DNA of 33,523 nt. Source: Spirochaetaceae bacterium (GTDB taxonomy: Bacteria; Spirochaetota; Spirochaetia; Treponematales; Breznakiellaceae). Below the pieces are notes generated by a model. The model worked only from the letters and a program-made list of their open reading frames with translations. It searched no databases and was not told where the DNA came from. Location of the stretch: the NCBI GenBank assembly GCA_031277165.1, contig JAISLT010000117.1, positions 1-33,523 on the forward strand, written 5' to 3'. Both the position numbers and the translations under genes were made by a program. This document shows positions 31,161-33,523 of the stretch, in pieces (positions within the stretch are counted from its first letter, which is position 1; each line of letters starts with the position of its first letter).

Positions 31161-32093
31161 GGCTTCCCGCAGGCGTTCCACATTGCCCTGTTGAAGCTGA
31201 AGGTAGCTTACGCCATTTTCAAAATCTTCCCGGGATACGTTGTGGCACGCATGCAGAAGCAGCTTTTTAGCCCCCGTGGCTTCGCTGATGGCATCGGCCA
31301 TTTTTTCGTTGGAAAGCTCTATGTGAAAAATAACGGGGATATTTTCGGCCTTTATTTTATTGATAAGAAAGGCCACCGTGGCCGCACTGGGTTCCGTTTC
31401 GGTGGAGCATCCCGGAAAGGCGGCAAAATACGAAAGCCCGTAAGCGTCGGTAAGATACCGGAAGGGAAACCGGTCCCCCAGGACAATTGTTTTTCTCGGG
31501 GCGCCGTCTACGACCGCTTTAAAGGCGGCGTCCAATTCGTCAAGCCGGACAAGGTATTCCGCGGCATTCTGCCGGTACACCCCGGCGTTGGCCCCGTCTT
31601 TTTTAGCAAGTTCCTCCGTTATGACCGAGACGATACGCTTGGCATTTCCCGGAGCTGTCCAAACATGCTCATCGTAGGCGGGGCCCTCTTCTTCTTCCTC
31701 CTCCTCTTCCATACCCTCAACCACCTCTTCTTCTACGGTTTCAACGCAGCCCATAAGGGTGATAATATCCATGGAAGCCGTATCCATGGATTCCAGAATT
31801 TGTTCCACCCACTCATCGCTTTCACCGCCGGTATAGATAAAAATATCGCTGTTCTGGACAGTGAGGATGTCGCTGGGGGTAGGTTCATAGGAATGGCTTT
31901 CGGAAGCCGGGGGCAGCAGCATCACCAGGTTTACCCTATCCCCGGCAACTGCCTTGACAAAGTCATAGGCCGGAAAGTTAACCGCCGTGACGTTAAGTTT
32001 CCCTTCGGTGTCTTGAACAGTTCCCTGTTTTGTACAAGCAGCCGTGCAAAGCAAAACCGCCAGGCCGATCATTAAAACCGGATGTTTTATCAT
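31152..32093 (-). CDS. znuA: Zinc/manganese-binding lipoprotein of an ABC importer (ZnuA type)
   Basis: A 313-residue cluster A-I metal-binding protein. The start at 32093 has AGGAGG seven bases in front; a longer frame from 32111 lacks one. The signal sequence ends in a lipobox TAAC, so it is lipid-anchored. Metal-ligand candidates are His in ASESHSYEPTPSD, His in DEHVWTAPGN, His in IFHIELSNEKMA and the acidic residues near ACHNVSRED. The loop that is His-rich in classical ZnuA is replaced here by a run of Glu (EEEEEEEEG). Partner permease and ATPase genes are not adjacent. A palindromic operator overlaps its promoter, suggesting control by a Fur/Zur-type metal regulator. Confidence 0.85.
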   Translation of the reverse strand: MIKHPVLMIGLAVLLCTAACTKQGTVQDTEGKLNVTAVNFPAYDFVKAVAGDRVNLVMLLPPASESHSYEPTPSDILTVQNSDIFIYTGGESDEWVEQILESMDTASMDIITLMGCVETVEEEVVEGMEEEEEEEEGPAYDEHVWTAPGNAKRIVSVITEELAKKDGANAGVYRQNAAEYLVRLDELDAAFKAVVDGAPRKTIVLGDRFPFRYLTDAYGLSYFAAFPGCSTETEPSAATVAFLINKIKAENIPVIFHIELSNEKMADAISEATGAKKLLLHACHNVSREDFENGVSYLQLQQGNVERLREALW

Positions 32094-32133
32094 AAAGTAC
32101 CTCCTGTACACGGGAAATAATCCCCGCAGGATG

Positions 32134-32163
32134 ACTATACCAGGGTTTATCCTTGTATGTCAA
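32134..32163 (-). promoter_or_regulatory. Promoter of the znuA-like gene
   Basis: On the minus strand a perfect TTGACA (32158-32163) is followed after 18 bases by TATAGT (32134-32139), about 40 bases before the ATG. Its -35 box touches the palindrome at 32162-32190. Confidence 0.7.
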
Positions 32164-32190
32164 TACGAAAATGAAACTCATTTTCGTATT
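32162..32190. promoter_or_regulatory. Perfect 13-base-arm palindrome, candidate Fur/Zur-type operator
   Basis: AATACGAAAATGA (32162-32174), the 3-base centre AAC, and TCATTTTCGTATT (32178-32190) form a perfect inverted repeat. The central part, ATGA-N3-TCAT flanked by AT-rich arms, resembles operators of the Fur family. It overlaps the -35 box of the znuA-like promoter, so binding should block transcription. It is not followed by a T-run in either direction and so is not a terminator. Confidence 0.7.
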
Positions 32191-32671
32191 ATGCATTTTA
32201 GAAACAGCGGCGGTTTAAAAAATGTCCGGGGAAACCCTGGGTTTGTTGGCGCTCCGCGGTGAATCGGAGGCGAACATCAAGAGTGGCAAAGGGATTCTGC
32301 TGCGGGTCAACCGCTCGATACAGGTTGAGGGGGGGCGTTTGGTGTTACCAAAAAGGACCGCCCTTCAGAGGGTTTTCACCCGCGGAAAGGCGGGGATAAA
32401 CTGCGAACTGTTTCTGGTATGCTTTGGCTGCAATGTGAATGAGCCTCCGCGGAGCTGTCCTGCGGTATCTTAAGCTTCGATTTTATTCGAAAGTCTGGTT
32501 TAATACCCCGGAGCTCTGCTCCGGGGAGGCTCATTTTTAACGGAGGCTCGTTCGATGGGGAGTTTACAATACCCTCCCCTGCGCAAGGGCGGGTTCTTGG
32601 GTATGGACCCGCTTGCGAATCAACAATCCCTGCGAAGGGCAGACTCCCGCTCTTTTTCCGCATTTTGGCGG
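32191..32671. other. Gene-poor stretch between the znuA operator and the flavin reductase gene
   Basis: No gene is supported here. A frame of 83 codons (32222-32473, plus) starts with ATG but has no ribosome binding site, no recognisable domain, and ends inside the repeat. From 32438 the stretch consists of palindromic repeat modules, and 32576-32671 looks like further repeat-type or eroded sequence. Confidence 0.6.
32438..32575 (+). repeat. Mosaic palindromic repeat, left copy
   Basis: Modules in order: AATGAGCCTCCG; CTGCGGTATCTTAAGCTT; TTCGAAAGTCTGGTTTAATACC; a strong hairpin CCCCGGAGC-TCT-GCTCCGGGG (32506-32526); AGGCTCATTTTT; and ACGGAGGCTCGTTCGAT with AGTTTA and ATACC. The same modules recur in direct and inverted order at 33344-33496, on the other side of the flavin reductase gene. 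The hairpin could also act as a transcription terminator. Confidence 0.75.
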
Positions 32672-33214
32672 CTACACCCCATCCGGCAGCTTTTCCCGCA
32701 TGATCCTCCGGTGGCTGAATTTTTCGCCATCGGCAGTAAAGCGGCCGTCTCCTGTGGCGTGAAAGAGGCGTTTCTCCCTGCGTTTTTCGTCTATCCATGC
32801 CGCTTCGGCGTCCAAAACAAAGATCCCGTGCGGTTTGATGTGGTCCGCCACCCGGCATTCGATGTTGGCGTAACATTCCTTAATCAGGGGCGCTCCCACG
32901 AATTTCGCTTCCTGCGGCGTTAGGTGAAACTTTTCAAATTTGTTCAGTGCTGCACCGGAACAGGCGCCGATGGACACAACGGTTTTGGACATATCAACCG
33001 TGGGTATGGCGACAACACATTCTTTTGTCTTAACCAGAGCCCTGTACGAATAATTCCAGGGCCCCGTCATAAAGGCAAAGCGGGGAGTAAAGTCAAGCAC
33101 CATCGTCCAGGAGAGGGTCATGATGTTGCGCTTTTCCCCCCAGGCGGTAGTTACCAGAATCACCGGGCCGGGTTCAAGAAACGTAAAAGCCCTGTTCAAC
33201 GGGAAGCTTTTCAC
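32672..33214 (-). CDS. Flavin reductase-like FMN-binding protein (flavoredoxin type)
   Basis: A protein of about 180 residues of the flavin reductase-like split-barrel family. Key pieces are GPVILVTTAWGEKRNIMTLSW near the N-terminus (the flavin-contacting TxxxxGxxNxMT pattern), PRFAFMTGPWNYSY, and ECVVAIPTVDMSKTVVSIGACSG, typical of flavoredoxin/FMN-binding proteins of anaerobes. The GTG at 33214 has GGAGG seven bases in front and is preferred over an ATG at 33262, which lacks one. It may mediate electron transfer or flavin reduction. The gene stands alone between two copies of a palindromic repeat, a possible mobile or recombination-prone cassette. Confidence 0.82.
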   Translation of the reverse strand: MKSFPLNRAFTFLEPGPVILVTTAWGEKRNIMTLSWTMVLDFTPRFAFMTGPWNYSYRALVKTKECVVAIPTVDMSKTVVSIGACSGAALNKFEKFHLTPQEAKFVGAPLIKECYANIECRVADHIKPHGIFVLDAEAAWIDEKRREKRLFHATGDGRFTADGEKFSHRRIMREKLPDGV

Positions 33215-33343
33215 GGGGTACCTCCGGAAACAATTGTACCCAACAGCACCGCAGAAATCCACCCACCCGCCAATGGCGGTAAGCCTGTTTTCGCCAGCAT
33301 TTCCTTAACACCCTCAAATTCAATGCGCTGCGCCTTCGGTATG

Positions 33344-33496
33344 GATGAGCCTCCCCGGAACAGACTCCGGGGTATAAACCAGACTTCCGAATGAGCCTCC
33401 GTAGAGCAGAGCTCTGCGGTATCTTAAGCTTTGCCTTTGTTCGAACGGAGGCTCGTTCGATAGGAAGTTTATTATACCGTCTGGTTTAATACCAGA
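33344..33496 (+). repeat. Mosaic palindromic repeat, right copy
   Basis: Its first half (33344-33390) is the inverse of the middle of the left copy: GAGCCTCCCCGG, a hairpin CCCCGGA-N6-TCCGGGG (33353-33372), then GGTATAAACCAGACTT. Its second half is a direct copy: AATGAGCCTCCG, the 12-base palindrome GCAGAGCTCTGC (33406-33417), GCGGTATCTTAAGCTT, TTCGAACGGAGGCTCGTTCGAT, AGTTTA and GTCTGGTTTAATACC. Confidence 0.75.
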
Positions 33497-33523
33497 TTTT
33501 TGTAAGCATTGCGTTATTTCAGC

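Noticed and set aside
31191-32075. Plus-strand frame of 294 codons opposite the znuA-like gene
   Set aside because: The minus strand carries a full signal peptide, lipobox and metal ligands; the opposite frame shows no family features.
32222-32473. Plus-strand frame of 83 codons downstream of the znuA operator
   Set aside because: No ribosome binding site, no domain, and its last codons run into a repeat; treated as non-coding.
32376-32876. Minus-strand frame of 166 codons
   Set aside because: It is built partly from the palindromic repeat and overlaps the flavin reductase gene in another frame.

Overview
The window looks like a chromosomal segment of a strictly anaerobic, didermic bacterium, most plausibly a host-associated spirochaete of the Treponema type. 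This is inferred from lipoprotein signals, LolA- and lauroyl-transferase-like outer-envelope proteins, a 2-hydroxyacyl-CoA-dehydratase-type activase and the moderately GC-rich codon style; no rRNA or other taxonomic marker is present. Most of the window is one aryl polyene (APE)-type lipid biosynthesis locus, split and remodelled in unusual ways.

Layout. 1-571 is AT-rich and eroded: the N-terminal end of an IS630-like transposase at the edge, then a frameshifted HigB/RelE-type toxin relict. 572-4937 (minus) is APE block 1: DUF3261 lipoprotein, ketosynthase (ApeO-like), dehydratase (ApeP-like), ketoreductase (ApeQ-like), ketosynthase (ApeR-like). 5051-13217 is a sugar/polyol module: a GntR-LacI-type regulator (minus) divergent from an ABC importer (ATPase, permease, binding lipoprotein), a short-chain dehydrogenase, an FGGY kinase and a zinc alcohol dehydrogenase. 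It sits exactly where the canonical APE operon would run from its MMPL exporter to its DUF3261 lipoprotein. 13304-21543 (minus) is APE block 2, in transcription order: two ACPs, a fused membrane/acyl-ligase/dehydratase protein, a GT2 glycosyltransferase, a lauroyl-type acyltransferase, a thioesterase, a LolA-like protein and an MMPL exporter. 21688-31160 (plus) is a divergent operon whose genes mostly overlap by 4 bases: a three-gene system related to 2-hydroxyacyl-CoA dehydratase/activase and plasmalogen synthase, a methyltransferase, an ApeC-like chain-length-factor protein, a PlsC-like acyltransferase, a SulP anion transporter with a STAS domain, a fused AccD-AccA carboxyltransferase and an unknown protein. 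31152-33523 holds a ZnuA-type metal-binding lipoprotein under a perfect-palindrome operator and a flavin reductase gene bracketed by mosaic palindromic repeats.

How it may work together. AccD-AccA would supply malonyl-CoA, perhaps with bicarbonate delivered by the SulP protein. The ligase domain would load an aromatic starter on an ACP. ApeO/ApeR/ApeC-like ketosynthases, the ketoreductase and the dehydratases would extend it to a conjugated polyene. The acyltransferases and glycosyltransferase would attach it to a lipid headgroup, and MMPL, LolA-like and DUF3261 proteins would move it to the outer membrane. No aromatic ammonia-lyase lies between the acyltransferase and the thioesterase, where APE clusters often carry one. 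The oxygen-sensitive radical-enzyme triad is the most novel part: it could make the aryl-acrylate starter from an aryl-lactate, or convert an ester in the finished lipid to a vinyl ether. Both are hypotheses.
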